DNA from: Methylobacterium platani
GTDB lineage: Bacteria > Pseudomonadota > Alphaproteobacteria > Rhizobiales > Beijerinckiaceae
Reading direction: 5' to 3'
Assembly (NCBI RefSeq): GCF_001653715.1
Contig: NZ_LWHQ01000001.1
Coordinates: 37,460-101,459, forward strand
DNA: 64,000 nt
A program made the translations under genes and the position numbers. The stretch's first letter is position 1. Each line of letters starts with the position of its first letter. Below, piece by piece: positions 6,850 to 15,705 of this stretch. The notes under the pieces are model-generated. The model saw only the letters and a program-made list of their open reading frames with translations. It made no database searches and had not been told where the DNA came from.

Positions 6850-9800
6850 CGTCGGCCTCCCCCGGCGCGGCGCCGACGCCCCGCGCCGCCCGGTCCGGTG
6901 CCGCGAGGGTCCGGTACGGCAGCTCGATGACGCAGCGCATGCCGCCGGGGCGGTATTCCAGCGCGGTCGCCGCCCCGAGCTCGTAGACCAGCCCCTGCTC
7001 GATCAGCTCGCGCCCGAAGCCGCGCCGGGTCGGCGCGGTCGCCAGCAGGGTGACGCCGCTCTCCTGCCAGTCGAGCCGCAGGCGCCGGTCGAGGCCGTCG
7101 CCGTCGAGGTGCCAGGCGATGGCGATCCGCCCCTCGGGCCGGGCGAGGGCGCCGTACTTGATCGCGTTGGTGGCGAGCTCGTGCAGCGCCAGGCCCAGGG
7201 TCTCGGCGGTCTTCTGCGGCAGGCGGATCTCGGGGCCCTCGAGGGTCACCTGGCCCCCGTCCCGCACCGCGTGCGAGAGCACCTCCTCGCCGACGAGCTC
7301 GGCGAGGTCGGTGGCGGCGTCGGCGCTGCGGGTCAGGATGTTCTGGGTGCGGGCGAGCGCGCCGAGGCGGCCGTCGAAATGCATCACGAAGTCGTCGAGC
7401 GAGCTCGTGCCCTCGGCGGTGCGGTTGGCGACCGAGCGCACCACCGCCAGGATGTTCTTCACCCGGTGCTGCAGCTCGGTGAGCAGCAGCCGCTGGCGGT
7501 CCTCGGCCATCCGGCGCTCGTGGCTGTCGGTGCAGGAGCCGAACCAGGTGACGGCGCCGCCGTCGGGATCGGCCATCGGCTCGGCCCGCGCGGTGAACCA
7601 GCGATAGGTGCCGGCCGCCGAGCGGATGCGGAACTCGTGCTCGAACGTCTCGCTTCCGGCGACCGCCCGCTGCCGGCGGCGCCGGTTCTCCTCGACGTCG
7701 TCCGGGTGCACCGCCGTGAGCCAGCCGAGGCCGAGGGCCCGGCCGTCCTCGAGGCCGGTATGCTCGTAGAAGCGCGGGTTCACGTAGAGCCAGTCGAGCC
7801 CGGCATCGGCGGTGAACAGGAAGGCCGGGACGACGCGCTCCATCCGGCGGAAGCGCTCCTGGCTGGCGCGCAGGGCCCGCTCGGCCCGGGCCGTCGCGCT
7901 GATGTCCAGGAACGTGATGACGACGCCGGCGATGAAGTTGTCGATCGAGCGGTAGGGCAGCACCCGGGCGAGGTAGCGCGCGCCGCCGCTCTCCGGGCTG
8001 CCGACCTCGCGCTCGATGGTGCCGAGGGTGCGCAGCACCTTGCGCACGTCCTCGGGCAATTCGGGATAGTGGATCCGCGCGGCGATGTGGGTGATCGGCC
8101 GGCCGAGGTCGGACTCGATCAGGTGGAAGATGTCGGTCACCGCCGGGGTGAAGTTCTTCACCCGGAACTCGTTGTCGAGGAACACCGTGGCGATCTGGGT
8201 GCTCTCGAGCAGGTTCTTGAGGTCGCTGTTGGCCCGGCCGAGGTCGGTGACCCGGTGGCCGAGCTCGCCGTTGACGGTCTGCAGCTCCTCGTTGACCGAT
8301 TGCAGCTCCTCCTTCGAGGTCTCGAGCTCCTCGTTGGCGGATTGCAGCTCCTCGTTGATCGACTGGTATTCCTCGTTGGAGGATTTCAGCTCCTCGTTGG
8401 TGCTCTCCAGCTCCTCGATCGTGGCCTGGAGGCGCTCGCGGGTCAGGCGCAGCTCGCTCTCGAGCCGCTGCACGTGCTCGTCGCGCAGGAAGGACGGGGT
8501 CGGCTCCCCGGTGCCGTCGCCGTCGAGGGTCTCGCCCTCCTGGAACAGGATGACGAAGCTCGGCGGATTGTCGGGGCCGGGCACCGGCTCGACCACGAGC
8601 GTCACGAGGCGCCGCTCGCCGTCCGAGCCCATGGCGGTGCGCTCGGCCTTGACGGTGCGGTGCTCGGCCCCGGCCTTCAGGAGGGCGGCGCGCAGGTCGA
8701 GGCGCAGGTCGCGGTGGACGAGGTTGAGCAGGTTGAGGCTCGCCGCGCCCGTCGCCGGATCGATGTAGCGCCCGGTGCGGCCGGAGAAGTGCAGCACGTC
8801 GTAGGCCTCGTCGACCACGACGTAGGCCGGGGCGTAGCGCTCCGCCACCCGCTCGGCCCGGCGCGCGAGGCCGCCCTCGATCGCCCGCGGCGGGAAGGCG
8901 CCGCCGGTCTCCGCCTGGCGCCGGTCGGCCGCCACCGTGAGGGGGAATTCCGGCAGGACCCGGGTGGCGCTCTCCAGGCGCCGGAAGATGCGGTAGCGTC
9001 GGTCCACGGGTGCGAACAGCTTGGCGTGCCGGGTGACGTTCTCGGAATTGCCCAGGAACAGGAACCCGCCCGGCCGCAGGGCGAAGTGGAACAGCGGGAT
9101 CACCCGGTTCTGCAGGTCGCCGTTGAGGTAGATCAGCAGGTTGCGGCAGGAGACGAGGTCGAGGCGGGAGAACGGCGCGTCCTTGATGACGTTGTGCTGG
9201 GAGAAGATGCACATCTCCCGCAGCTCCTTGACGACGCTGTACGTCGTCCCCTCGCGGACGAACCAGCGGGCGAGGCGGTCGGGCCGGACCTGGCGGGCCA
9301 CCGCCTCGCCGTAGCGGCCGACCCGGGCGGAGGCCAGCGCCCGCCCGTCGATGTCGGTGGCGAAGATCTGCACCTGCGGCACCGCGTCGAGCGTCGCCAT
9401 GTGCTCGCGCAGCAGGATGCCGATCGAGTAGGCCTCCTCGCCGGTGGCGCAGCCGAGCACCCAGACCCGGACCTGGTCGCCCGAGCCCTTGCCGGCAAAC
9501 AGCCGCGGGATCACCGCGCTCTCGAGCAGCCCGAACTCGCGATGGTCGCGGAAGAACTGCGTCACCCCGATCAAGAGGTCGTTGAACAGGTTCTGCACCT
9601 CGTCCGGGTCGGCGCGCAGGTGCTCGACATAGGCCTCGACGGTCTCGACCTGCACGACCTGCATCCGCCGGTGGACGCGGCGCAGGAAGGTGTTCTGCTT
9701 GTAGCCGTGGAAGTCGTGCCCGGTCTTGTTGCGCAGGATGGTGGCGATGCGCAGGAGCGCTTCGCCGGCGGTCTCGGGCTCCGCCTCCCGGGCGGCCCTG

Positions 9801-10384
9801 CGGCCGCGGGCGAGGTGACGGGCATAGGACAGGATCCGCTCCGTCATCTGCTCGGGCGGCACGACGTGGTCGGCGAGGGCCGCGGCGGTGCTGGCGGACG
9901 CCGCCTCCTCGCCGCAGGGCTCGGCCAGGGTCAGGCCGCCGGCCTCCTTGATCGCGGTGACGCCGAGGGTACCGTCGCCGCCGGTGCCGGCGAGCACCGC
10001 CGCCACGGCGCCCGCGCCCCGGTCCTCGCCCAGGGCGACCAGGAAGGTGTCGAGGGCGCCCCGCGCCTCCGCATCGCCCACGGGTCCGAGCCGGAACCGC
10101 CCTCCGGCGAGGGTCGCGCTCCGGCCCTCCGGCAGGACGTAGAGCCGGCCGGGCTCGATCGCCCCGCCTTCCTCGACCGTGGCGGGCACCAGGGCGGCGG
10201 CCCGCGCCAGGACGGTGCGCCAGCGCGCCTCGTCGAACAGCTGGCGCTGCTGCGGCGCGATCACCACGGCGATGCCCGGCATCTCCGGCGCGTGGGCGAG
10301 GAAGCGTTCGAGGGAATCGATCGCCGTCCCGGAGGCGCCGACGCCGACCACCACCAGAGGCTCCTGCGACCGTCCTTCCTCCAT
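6839..10384 (-). CDS. CheB-CheR-PAS-HWE histidine kinase hybrid
   Basis: About 1181 residues. Order: CheB-like methylesterase domain (about 5-190), CheR methyltransferase (about 215-480; SAM site GCATGEEAYSIG, RNLLIYL), a linker, a long coiled coil of ELxSxNEE repeats (about 640-715), two PAS domains, and an HWE-family kinase with phospho-acceptor ELQHRVKN, N-box HELATNAIKYGAL and the W-x-E signature in LDWQESG. In the CheB part the serine motif is GVGASG and the aspartate motif GTGGDG is present, but the usual catalytic histidine (normally QHL) is replaced within VIAPQQ, so esterase activity is doubtful. The ATG at 10384 is preferred to a TTG at 10420. Probably a cytoplasmic sensor whose output uses a separate response regulator. 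Confidence 0.85.
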   Translation of the reverse strand: MEEGRSQEPLVVVGVGASGTAIDSLERFLAHAPEMPGIAVVIAPQQRQLFDEARWRTVLARAAALVPATVEEGGAIEPGRLYVLPEGRSATLAGGRFRLGPVGDAEARGALDTFLVALGEDRGAGAVAAVLAGTGGDGTLGVTAIKEAGGLTLAEPCGEEAASASTAAALADHVVPPEQMTERILSYARHLARGRRAAREAEPETAGEALLRIATILRNKTGHDFHGYKQNTFLRRVHRRMQVVQVETVEAYVEHLRADPDEVQNLFNDLLIGVTQFFRDHREFGLLESAVIPRLFAGKGSGDQVRVWVLGCATGEEAYSIGILLREHMATLDAVPQVQIFATDIDGRALASARVGRYGEAVARQVRPDRLARWFVREGTTYSVVKELREMCIFSQHNVIKDAPFSRLDLVSCRNLLIYLNGDLQNRVIPLFHFALRPGGFLFLGNSENVTRHAKLFAPVDRRYRIFRRLESATRVLPEFPLTVAADRRQAETGGAFPPRAIEGGLARRAERVAERYAPAYVVVDEAYDVLHFSGRTGRYIDPATGAASLNLLNLVHRDLRLDLRAALLKAGAEHRTVKAERTAMGSDGERRLVTLVVEPVPGPDNPPSFVILFQEGETLDGDGTGEPTPSFLRDEHVQRLESELRLTRERLQATIEELESTNEELKSSNEEYQSINEELQSANEELETSKEELQSVNEELQTVNGELGHRVTDLGRANSDLKNLLESTQIATVFLDNEFRVKNFTPAVTDIFHLIESDLGRPITHIAARIHYPELPEDVRKVLRTLGTIEREVGSPESGGARYLARVLPYRSIDNFIAGVVITFLDISATARAERALRASQERFRRMERVVPAFLFTADAGLDWLYVNPRFYEHTGLEDGRALGLGWLTAVHPDDVEENRRRRQRAVAGSETFEHEFRIRSAAGTYRWFTARAEPMADPDGGAVTWFGSCTDSHERRMAEDRQRLLLTELQHRVKNILAVVRSVANRTAEGTSSLDDFVMHFDGRLGALARTQNILTRSADAATDLAELVGEEVLSHAVRDGGQVTLEGPEIRLPQKTAETLGLALHELATNAIKYGALARPEGRIAIAWHLDGDGLDRRLRLDWQESGVTLLATAPTRRGFGRELIEQGLVYELGAATALEYRPGGMRCVIELPYRTLAAPDRAARGVGAAPGEADDAG

Positions 10385-10537
10385 GGGGCTTCCCGATCCC
10401 GCACGGGTCTTCCTGGCCAAGGGTCGTCGTCTCCGTGTCTGGCGGCGGACGGCAGGCGCGGCCGGTCGACCCCGATCATACGCATCCGGGGCGGCGCTGT
10501 CAGGGTAAGGCGGCGGGTTTCTCCCGGGGCAACCGGC

Positions 10538-11593
10538 TCAGCCGGCCGGGCCGGCCTCGTCCGGCCCGTCGCGGCCCGGCCCGTCGCGCAGGGCCCGGCG
10601 GATCGTGCGCACGTGGCCCCCGTATTCGCGGGCCCGCTCCTCGTACATCCCGGCCATCAGGGCGTTGCCGCGCCGGTGGGCCTCCGCGGCCATGCGCCCG
10701 ACGAGATCCGCCCGCTCCTGGACCACCCGGAGGGCGATCCGCAGGGCGTTCTCGACCGCGTCGCCCTGCGCGTCGGCGAGGGCCTCGGCGGTGTAGGCGT
10801 GGCCGACCTGGCAGCGGAAGCGCAGCACCCGGCCCTCTCGCAGCTGGGACAGCACGCCGCCGCAATCCGGGCAGGTGATCGGGGCCGGTTCGGCCCGGCG
10901 GCCCGGCTCCGCGGCGGGAAAGCGGCCCGCCGCGATCGCGACCTCGAGGGCGAGGTCGTCCGGGACCGGGCCGGACGCACCGGCCGGGCGGGCGACGAGG
11001 CCGGCCAGCGCATCGCCGAGGCCGCCCGTCGGCACGCAGGCATCCGCCGCCACCGCCGCCAGCGCGCTTCTCGGCATGTCGGGCGCCTCGGCGTCGTCGG
11101 GATCCTGCACCAGGGCGAGGCCGCCGCAGGCCTTGATCGCATCGAGGCCCGCCGCGCCGTCGTGCAGGAGCCCGCTCAGCAGCACGCCGACCACCCGCGG
11201 CCCGTAGGCGAGCGCGGCGGAGCGGAACAGGGCGTCGATCGCCGGCCGGCTGGTATTCTCCCGCGGGCCGCGGCCGAGGCGGACGCGGCCGGTCTCCACC
11301 AGCAGGTGCCGGTCCGCCGCCGCGAGGTAGACGTGCCCCGGGCGGATCGCCAGGCCGTCCTCGGCGGTCACCAGGGGGAGCGGCCCCGGATTGGCGCCGA
11401 GCCGCGCCGCGAGGCGCCCGCCGCTCGCCATGTGCAGGACGACGAGATACGCCGCCGGGCCGTCCGGCGGCAGACCCGCCAGGATCGCCCGCAAGGGGGC
11501 GACCGCCCCCGCGGAGCCGCCGATCACCACGATGTCGTGCGCGGATGCGGCGGCGTCCGGCGCCGGAGGGTCTCGTCTGTGTGCCGGGGGCAT
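10538..11593 (-). CDS. Chemotaxis-type protein-glutamate methylesterase CheB (receiver-less)
   Basis: 351 residues. A CheB catalytic domain (about 20-195) with an apparently intact triad: serine in VIGGSAGA, histidine in VVLHMAS and aspartate in LLHDGAAG. There is no N-terminal receiver domain. A C-terminal extension carries a CPDCGG ... FRCQVGH cluster that could bind zinc, then a helical tail. Such stand-alone enzymes deamidate or demethylate receptors, or act in non-chemotactic signalling. It lies upstream of, and parallel to, the CheB-CheR-HWE hybrid (153 bases apart), whose own CheB domain has lost the histidine, so it may supply the activity in trans. No cheA/cheW/cheY is near. Confidence 0.82.
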   Translation of the reverse strand: MPPAHRRDPPAPDAAASAHDIVVIGGSAGAVAPLRAILAGLPPDGPAAYLVVLHMASGGRLAARLGANPGPLPLVTAEDGLAIRPGHVYLAAADRHLLVETGRVRLGRGPRENTSRPAIDALFRSAALAYGPRVVGVLLSGLLHDGAAGLDAIKACGGLALVQDPDDAEAPDMPRSALAAVAADACVPTGGLGDALAGLVARPAGASGPVPDDLALEVAIAAGRFPAAEPGRRAEPAPITCPDCGGVLSQLREGRVLRFRCQVGHAYTAEALADAQGDAVENALRIALRVVQERADLVGRMAAEAHRRGNALMAGMYEERAREYGGHVRTIRRALRDGPGRDGPDEAGPAG

Positions 11594-11702
11594 GGCTGTC
11601 GCCGAAGGGGCGGCGGCCGCGCGCGTCGCGCCGCCTGGGGGGAGGGCGAGCCTCGCACCGGGCCGCCCCGGTCCGCTCCAACACAGGTTAAGCGGCGGCC
11701 CG

Positions 11703-12494
11703 TCAGCGGCTCGCGCGCCGGCCCTTCGCCCCGATCCGGCGCTCGTAGTGCTTGGCGACCCGGAGGTGGCGCGAGATCGCGTAGTTCATCGCGGTCAGGA
11801 AGCCGTAGGCGCCGCGCACGCAGTGGCGGCGGCCGAAATAGGCCTTCAGGAAGTTGCCCGGCAGCTCGACGAACAGCCGCCAGGTCGGGATCGCGACGCC
11901 GCGCGCCTCGAGATCGTCGGCCTGCTGGTCGGAATAGCGGTTGAGCTTGTCGAGCTGGTCGCCGAGGGAGCGGACCGAGAAGTGGTGGATCACCCCCTTG
12001 AGGCGCCCGACCGTGGCGCCCGCATCAAGGTCGACCCGGTCGTGGACCGGCGAGGGCGAGTAGCGGCCGCGGTCGCGCCGGTAGAGCCGCACCGGCCACA
12101 GCGTGTAGGCGAGGCGGTGCGGCCGCGTCTCGCCGGGAAACACCTCGGCGATGCCGAGCGCGTAGGCCGGGTGCGGCGGCTCGCCGGCGGAAAACAGCCG
12201 GCGGATCTCGGCGTTCAGCGAAGGCGGCACCACCTCGTCGGCGTCGAGGTTCAGCATCCAGACGTGGCGGCACTGCTCCTCGGCGAAGCGCTTCTGCGGC
12301 CCGTAGCCGGGCCAGTCGCGCGCGATCACCCGCGCGCCGAGCGAGGCGGCGAGCTCGCGCGTGCCGTCGGTCGAGCCGGAATCGACCACGATCAGGTCGT
12401 CGGTCAGGTCGCGCACCGCCGCGAGGGTGGCGCCGATCCGGTCGGCCTCGTTGTGGGCGATGAGGAAGATCGAGAGGGGGAGGGGGGCGACCAT
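11703..12494 (-). CDS. Glycosyltransferase family 2 (WaaE/KdtX-like)
   Basis: 263 residues with a GT-A fold: SIFLIAHNEADRIGATL nucleotide-sugar binding start, VVDSGSTDGT, and the metal-binding acidic motif in NLDADEV (around residue 81-85). The C-terminal HHFSVRSLGDQLDKLNRYS is characteristic of the LPS core beta-1,4-glucosyltransferase WaaE/KdtX group. No transmembrane segment, so it is cytoplasmic or peripheral at the inner membrane. It probably adds a sugar to lipopolysaccharide core or another envelope glycan. Single gene, with no other LPS gene in view. Confidence 0.85.
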   Translation of the reverse strand: MVAPLPLSIFLIAHNEADRIGATLAAVRDLTDDLIVVDSGSTDGTRELAASLGARVIARDWPGYGPQKRFAEEQCRHVWMLNLDADEVVPPSLNAEIRRLFSAGEPPHPAYALGIAEVFPGETRPHRLAYTLWPVRLYRRDRGRYSPSPVHDRVDLDAGATVGRLKGVIHHFSVRSLGDQLDKLNRYSDQQADDLEARGVAIPTWRLFVELPGNFLKAYFGRRHCVRGAYGFLTAMNYAISRHLRVAKHYERRIGAKGRRASR

Positions 12495-12791
12495 GGACCG
12501 AGGCGAGGATCCCGGCCCGCCGGGAGGGCGCCGGGTCTGTCGGGCCAGCCTCTAGAGCATCTTCCGGGTTCCTGAAAACCGGCCCGGGCGCTGCGGGCCC
12601 GCGGCCGGGCGGGAGCGTGCCCCCGCGGCCACGGTGGCGCGGGGAAATGCGCGCCGGCCCCGCCGCCCCATTGGCGCCGCATCGGTTTGGCTCATCCTTA
12701 AGGAGTGCCCGCAAGAATCGGGCGCGAGGAATCGCCGGGCGCCGCAGGGTTCGCCGGCGCGTGGCCTTGAGCCTGGCCTTGGGGAAGAGCG

Positions 12792-14081
12792 GTGTTGGCG
12801 ATGGGGATCCTCGTGCGGAGCCGGAGCTTGGGAATCCTCCTCGCCGCGACCGTGCTCGGTGCCTGCGCGGGCACGCCGAAGGGCGTGCTGGCGCCGGTCG
12901 CCGCCACGGTGCCGGGGGCGTCGCGGGTCGACATGCTGGTCGCCACGACCCGCAAGACCGCCGCCAATCCGGGCGAGATGTATTCCGGCGACCGCGGGCC
13001 GGCCCTGTCCTACGCCGACATCACGGTGTCGATCCCGCCGGACTCGATGCGCAAGCCCGGCACCGTGCAGTGGCCCAAGGAGCTGCCCGGCAACCCCGCC
13101 ACCGACTTCGTCACCCTCAAGGCCGAGACCCTCGACCGGCCGGAGGCGGCCGCCCGCCTGCGCCGCACGGCCGCGCGGACGGGCAAGCGCCACGTGCTGG
13201 TCTTCGTCCACGGCTTCAACAACCGCTTCGAAGACGCGGTCTACCGCTTCGCCCAGATCGTGCACGACACCAAGGCCGACGTGATGCCGGTGCTGTTCAC
13301 CTGGCCGTCCCGCGGCAGCGTGCTCGCCTACGGCTACGACCGCGAGAGCACCAACTACTCGCGCAACGCCCTCGAGGGCGTGCTGCGGCGCCTCGCCCAG
13401 AACCCGGAGGTCGGCGAGATCACGGTGCTGGCCCACTCGATGGGCAACTGGCTGGTGCTCGAATCCCTGCGCCAGATGGCGATCCGCGACGGGCGCGTCG
13501 CCGGAAAGATCCGCGACGTGGTCCTGGCCGCCCCGGACGTCGACGTCGACCTCGCCCGCGAGGCCTTCCGCGACATGGGCCCGACCCGGCCGCGGCTCAG
13601 CCTGTTCGTCTCCCAGGACGACAACGCGCTCGCGGTCTCGCGCCTGGTCTGGGGCAATTCCGGCGCGCGGCTCGGCGCCATCGACCCCTCGACCGAACCC
13701 TATCGCAGCGAACTCGCCCGCGAGAACATCGCGGTGCTCAACCTGACCGCGATGAAGGGCGAGGACGCCCTCAACCACGGCAAGTTCGCCGGCAGCCCGC
13801 AGCTCGTGGAGCTCCTCGGCAACCGCCTCGCCGACGGCCAGACCATCACCGATTCCCGCGTGGGCTTCGGCGACCGCATCGTCCAGATGACCGCGGGCGC
13901 CGCCGCCACCGTCGGCACCGCCGCGGGCCTCGCGGTCTCGGCCCCCGTCGCGGTGATCGACCCCCAGAGCCGCGAGACCTACGGCGAGCACCTGCGCAAC
14001 CTCGGCCAGGGCATCGGCGACACCGCCGAGGGGGCGGTGGACCTCGCCACCGCGCCGGCGCGGGCGCTCGGGGGGCGGTGA
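12792..14081 (+). CDS. DUF900 alpha/beta hydrolase, predicted lipoprotein
   Basis: 429 residues. The N-terminus (RSLGILLAATVLGACAG) is a lipoprotein signal with lipobox L-G-A-C, so the protein is probably anchored in the envelope. The DUF900 hydrolase core follows: VFVHGFNNRFEDAVYRFAQ (oxyanion region), nucleophile elbow AHSMGNW, and a catalytic aspartate likely in AAPDVDVD. An alanine/glycine-rich C-terminal tail may associate with membrane. The GTG at 12792 follows a GGGGAAGAG site; ATG at 12801 is an alternative. The substrate is unknown; family members are esterase-like. It stands alone, divergent from the glycosyltransferase. Confidence 0.82.
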   Translation: MLAMGILVRSRSLGILLAATVLGACAGTPKGVLAPVAATVPGASRVDMLVATTRKTAANPGEMYSGDRGPALSYADITVSIPPDSMRKPGTVQWPKELPGNPATDFVTLKAETLDRPEAAARLRRTAARTGKRHVLVFVHGFNNRFEDAVYRFAQIVHDTKADVMPVLFTWPSRGSVLAYGYDRESTNYSRNALEGVLRRLAQNPEVGEITVLAHSMGNWLVLESLRQMAIRDGRVAGKIRDVVLAAPDVDVDLAREAFRDMGPTRPRLSLFVSQDDNALAVSRLVWGNSGARLGAIDPSTEPYRSELARENIAVLNLTAMKGEDALNHGKFAGSPQLVELLGNRLADGQTITDSRVGFGDRIVQMTAGAAATVGTAAGLAVSAPVAVIDPQSRETYGEHLRNLGQGIGDTAEGAVDLATAPARALGGR

Positions 14082-14194
14082 GGGCGGCGTTGGCACCGCG
14101 CGCGCATTCGGCTTAAGGCAGGGCGGCAGACGAGATCCGGCCCACGGGCGCGAAGCAGCCCCCGGAGCGGCCGGACACCCGGGAGGCCGACACC

Positions 14195-15205
14195 ATGCAC
14201 CACCCCACGCGCCGCGCCCTGATCGCCGGCGCCGCCGCGACCGCGCTCCTCCCGGCACCGCACCTCCGCGCGCAGGCCGGGGCCTTGCGGCTCAAATGCG
14301 GCGTCGTCACCCCCGACACCCATCCGGCGACGATCCGCCTGCGCGAGGCGGCCGACAGGGTCGCCAAGGAGACCGGCGGCGCCGTCGAGGTCGCGGTGTT
14401 TCCCAACGGCCAGCTCGGCTCGGACACCGACATGCTGAGCCAGCTGCGCTCCGGCGCGCTCGAGATGTTCGCGCAATCCTCCTCGAACCTGGCGACCCTG
14501 GTGCCGCGGGCCTCGCTCATCAACATCGCCTTCGCGTGGAGCGGCTACGACAAGGTCTGGCCGGCGGTCGACGGCGAGCTCGGCGCCTATATCCGGGGCG
14601 AGATCGCCAAGGCCGGCCTCGTGCCGTTCGAGCGGATGTGGGACAACGGCTTCCGCCAGACCACGACCAGCACCCGGCCGATCCGGGGGCCGGCCGATTT
14701 CGAGGGCCTGAAGCTGCGGGTGCCGAACAGCGCGCTGTTCACCTCCGCCTTCCGGGCGCTCGGCGCCGCGCCGGTAGCGCTCAACTTCTCGGAGGCGTAC
14801 TCGGCCCTGCAGACCAAGGTGGTGGACGGCCAGGAGAACCCGCTCGCCATCATCGCGAGCTTCAAGCTCGCCGAGGTGCAGAAGTACCTCTCCTTCACCA
14901 ACCACATCTGGGATGGGTTCTGGCTGATGTCCGGCAACCGGACCTGGTCGCGCTTGCCCGAGGACGTGAAGGCGGTGCTGACCCGCCACTTCAACGCCGT
15001 GGCCCTCGACCAGCGGCAGGACATCGCCGGCCAGGGCGTGGCGATGCGCGAGGCGCTGGGGAAGGCCGGCTTCGCGATCAACGACGCGCCCGCCGGCCCC
15101 TTCCAGGACAAGCTGCGGAGCGCGGGCTTCTACACCGAGTGGAAGGGCAAGTACGGGGCGGAGGCCTGGGGCCACCTGGAGAAGTTCGCCGGGGCGGTGT
15201 CGTAG
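14195..15205 (+). CDS. TRAP transporter substrate-binding protein (DctP type), orphan
   Basis: 336 residues. A twin-arginine-like start (HHPTRRALIAGAAATALL) and signal cleavage after HLRAQA direct it to the periplasm. The DctP fold is shown by PNGQLGSDTDMLSQLRSGALEM, the substrate-arginine region GLKLRVPNS and the long helix region ALNFSEAYSALQTKVVDGQENPLA. It would bind a carboxylate and hand it to a DctQM permease, but no dctQ or dctM gene is next to it. The convergent tartrate dehydratase gene 500 bases away makes a tartrate-like dicarboxylate an attractive but unproven ligand. Confidence 0.85.
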   Translation: MHHPTRRALIAGAAATALLPAPHLRAQAGALRLKCGVVTPDTHPATIRLREAADRVAKETGGAVEVAVFPNGQLGSDTDMLSQLRSGALEMFAQSSSNLATLVPRASLINIAFAWSGYDKVWPAVDGELGAYIRGEIAKAGLVPFERMWDNGFRQTTTSTRPIRGPADFEGLKLRVPNSALFTSAFRALGAAPVALNFSEAYSALQTKVVDGQENPLAIIASFKLAEVQKYLSFTNHIWDGFWLMSGNRTWSRLPEDVKAVLTRHFNAVALDQRQDIAGQGVAMREALGKAGFAINDAPAGPFQDKLRSAGFYTEWKGKYGAEAWGHLEKFAGAVS

Positions 15206-15212
15206 GGCGCGG

Positions 15213-15705
15213 TCACTCGCCCGAGGGCGCGACGGGCGGCGTCGCGACGTACGCCGGCCCGGCACGAAGCCCAGCGCCTCGTAGAAGGCGTGCACCCGCG
15301 GATCGGCGCGCCCGCTCTGCATCAGGACGTGGTGGCAGCCGCTCGCCCAGGCCCGGGCGAGGGCCGCCCGCACGACGGCCCGGCCGTGCCCGCGCCCCCG
15401 GGCCTCCGGATGGGTGACGACGTTCTCCAGGAAGCCATGGGCGCGTCCTTCGCGCAGCAGGTTCGGCGCGGTGACGAGCGTGCAGGTCGCCACGATCCTC
15501 CCGCCCTCCTCCGACACGAAGACCGCGACGCCCGGATGGGCCAGGGTCTCCTGCCAGATCCGCTCGGCCGCGGCGACCGGGGCGGCGCGGCTGACCTCGG
15601 AGGCGGAAAGAAGCGCCAGGAGCGACGCCAGGTCGGCGGCGCAAGCGGGACGGCCGGCCGGCCGCCGCCCCCGGGTCGGCCGTCCGTCGCGGGCTCTCGC
15701 GTCAC
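15213..15705 (-). pseudogene. GNAT N-acetyltransferase with two apparent frame breaks
   Basis: The acetyl-CoA-binding core is clear in one frame: VVTHPEARGRGHGRAVVRA and FYEALGFVPG. The expected C-terminal strand (PAYVATPP, then stop at 15213) lies in another frame, so one base seems missing near 15256. At the N-terminus the GNAT-like residues ACAADLASLLALLSASE have no start in their own frame, while a GTG at 15705 overlaps the tarD stop as GTGA in a different frame; a second shift would lie in the G/C run near 15660-15680. Either the gene is decayed or these are assembly errors in GC-rich runs. If intact it would acetylate an unknown amine. Confidence 0.6.

Noticed and set aside
6824..11944. 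Very long plus-strand open frame (about 1700 codons) opposite the cheB and kinase genes
   Set aside because: Antisense frame produced by high-GC codon bias. The minus-strand proteins have recognisable domains and ribosome sites; the plus frame is Gly/Arg/Asp-rich with no domain.
12552..12600. TAGAGCATCTTCCGGG-type sequence as an attachment site
   Set aside because: Resembles a common intergenic repeat word also seen near 18115 and 27271; no integrase or duplicated ends were seen.
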